Source: Ornithinimicrobium sp. (GTDB lineage Bacteria; Actinomycetota; Actinomycetes; Actinomycetales; Dermatophilaceae). From it: DNA of 33,570 nt. How positions within the stretch are numbered: position 1 is the stretch's first letter; each line of letters starts with the position of its first letter. The translations under genes were made by a program, and so were the position numbers. The stretch covers positions 1-33,570 of the forward strand of contig NZ_JAUNVI010000033.1 of the NCBI RefSeq assembly GCF_030537745.1. The letters are read 5' to 3'. This document shows positions 32,449 to 33,570 of this stretch, piece after piece. Under the pieces are notes generated by a model that saw only the letters and a list, made by a program, of their open reading frames with translations, did not search any database and was not told the origin of the DNA.

Positions 32449-32811
32449 TCAAGCGAGCCCGGCGAACGGGCGGACTTCGACCTTGCCCCCGCACGCCTTT
32501 GACCCCTTGGCCGCGATCTCGAGCGCCACATCGAGATCGGGGACGTCGATAACCCAGAACCCGCCGATGACTTCCTTGGTGTCCAGGTAAGAACCAGCGG
32601 TCAACACCGGCGTCCCGCTTTGGCCGTCGACCACGGTCGCCGTCGCTGCCGGTTGCAGCCCACCAGCAAAGACCCAATAGCCGTCCGCGCGAAGCTGCTC
32701 GTTGAAGGCGTCGGTCGCGGCATACGCCTCCTCCATCTTCTCCTCGGAGCCGTAGGTGCCGAACTCGTCCATCTCGGCGGGGCCGTGCACGGCCAACAGG
32801 TAGTGCGCCAT
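32449..32811 (-). CDS. YCII-related (DGPF-type) protein
   Basis: This 120-residue protein has the YCII-related fold. It begins MAHYLLAVHGP, continues LRADGYWVFAGGLQP, and ends with TKEVIGGFWVIDVPDLDVALEIA and GKVEVRPF, all typical of the DGPF/YCII family. Enzymatic activity is not established for most members. GAGGAGA precedes the ATG at 32811; the open frame to 33018 is not family-like. It is directly upstream of, and on the same strand as, the ECF sigma gene (121-base gap). DGPF proteins are often coded beside ECF sigma factors, which fits, although that known link involves a different sigma subgroup. Confidence 0.88.
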   Translation of the reverse strand: MAHYLLAVHGPAEMDEFGTYGSEEKMEEAYAATDAFNEQLRADGYWVFAGGLQPAATATVVDGQSGTPVLTAGSYLDTKEVIGGFWVIDVPDLDVALEIAAKGSKACGGKVEVRPFAGLA

Positions 32812-33025
32812 GGTGATCTCCTCAGTGACAGTGGGGGCTTGAACGGCGTCTTGTACTCTCACGAACGGCATCCTTCTCGTACGACAACCTGGCACGTTCC
32901 CCACGCGACCGCCAGCCCTGCGGACATGCCCGTCCGAGGACGTCCCAAGAACGTTCCACAAGCGAAGCGGGTTCGACGACCCCTGAGGTGCATGTCGGCA
33001 CGAGCGGGATGTCCGCATGGTTGCG

Positions 33026-33535
33026 CTATGGCGAGGGCCGCAGCACGACCTGCCCCAGCCCTCTGCCGTCCTGGCCTAAGATCGCCAGCTCCTGGGCCCG
33101 CCGCCCCGGCCAGGCGACGACACATCGGCCATGCCACGGAACCGAGATCACTCGACCGTCGACGACGAGGCGAGCAACGTCCGCGTTGACCCTCACGATC
33201 CCGTAGTTGATCCACCGACCGCGGGGTTGCCACCAGCCCTGCGCGCGACTGTCCAGAATGCCGCCAGCCCCCTCCGGTGCCAGGATCCGGGCATCCATAC
33301 CGAGGGATGCGCTCAGTCCCGCCCGCAGCGCTGCAGGCCGGTGGTCGAAAGCGTCGTCAGCTACTGGTCCACCGCAACCACCAAGGGACACCCATTCACC
33401 GCCGTGACGCGCGAAAACGTGGCACTCCTCAACATTGCATCCCACGCTCCTGCGCACAAACATCGTGACCGCAATGTTTTCCGAGACGTCCACGGCCATT
33501 GCGGCATGGCGCCGACGACGGCTCAGTCCCGTCAC
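33026..33535 (-). CDS. Hypothetical protein, possibly cut by the window edge
   Basis: I do not recognise this protein of about 169 residues. GTG 33535 is a possible start without a clear ribosome site, but the frame is open to the window's right edge, so the true start may lie outside; ATG 33499 is another option. The text has a Cys-containing segment (RRSVGCNVEECHVFARHGGEWVSLGGCGG) and later strand-rich stretches with VVAWPGRRAQELAIL. No catalytic motif is visible. It is on the same strand as the YCII gene but 214 bases upstream, so it is probably a separate unit. Confidence 0.55.
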   Translation of the reverse strand: MTGLSRRRRHAAMAVDVSENIAVTMFVRRSVGCNVEECHVFARHGGEWVSLGGCGGPVADDAFDHRPAALRAGLSASLGMDARILAPEGAGGILDSRAQGWWQPRGRWINYGIVRVNADVARLVVDGRVISVPWHGRCVVAWPGRRAQELAILGQDGRGLGQVVLRPSP

Positions 33536-33570
33536 CGGGATGAGCTCACGCGACTTGATGAGTCGGAGGC

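Overview
This window is GC-rich DNA with dense, often 4-base-overlapping gene starts, frequent GTG starts, an acetoacetyl-CoA-type acid operon under a TetR repressor, and an ECF sigma factor with a zinc anti-sigma factor. All of this points to an actinobacterial chromosome. I cannot fix the genus from the sequence alone.

Left part (1-9530): a basic small protein cut by the window edge ends at a strong hairpin. A TetR regulator (965-1558, minus) then diverges from a seven-gene operon (1706-9527, plus). The intergenic region carries a 39-base near-perfect palindrome over the likely promoter. The operon encodes an AtoE-type short-chain fatty acid transporter, acetoacetate-CoA ligase, an SCP2-type thiolase fold lacking the nucleophilic cysteine, its DUF35 partner, a normal thiolase, a MaoC hydratase and an MFS transporter. 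The simple reading is acetoacetate uptake, activation and thiolysis. The cysteine-less thiolase, DUF35 and MaoC trio instead resembles the hydratase and retro-aldolase machinery of steroid side-chain degradation, so the true substrate may be a branched acid.

Middle part (9610-21031): two small VOC-fold genes are followed by a region with the look of a defence island. It holds a two-gene unit of a Rad50/RloC-like ABC ATPase with a CxxC hook plus a small protein with an RxxxxxHG motif (minus strand, visibly more A+T-rich than its surroundings), an unrecognised protein, another VOC gene, and a clear Hachiman system (hamA nuclease and hamB helicase). A 24-base imperfect direct repeat brackets hamAB. 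To its right lie a 29-base tandem duplication, a hairpin and the 3' part of a tRNA-Thr(TGT) gene, the usual scar of tRNA-targeted integration. No integrase and no intact tRNA copy lie in the window.

Right part (21114-33535): a membrane and redox cluster. A minus-strand operon encodes a YnjB-like lipoprotein, two permeases, an ATPase and a disulfide reductase-like flavoprotein. Divergent from it are two TVP38/TMEM64 paralogues flanking a CDP-alcohol phosphatidyltransferase. Converging on these is an operon of ECF sigma factor, anti-sigma factor, mercuric-reductase-like flavoprotein and NDH-like flavoprotein. The set closely mirrors the poorly understood E. coli ydjXYZ-ynjABCDEF region (two TVP38 proteins, YnjBCD transporter, YnjF phosphatidyltransferase) but adds three flavoproteins and its own sigma factor. 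A YCII protein and an edge-touching hypothetical gene close the window.
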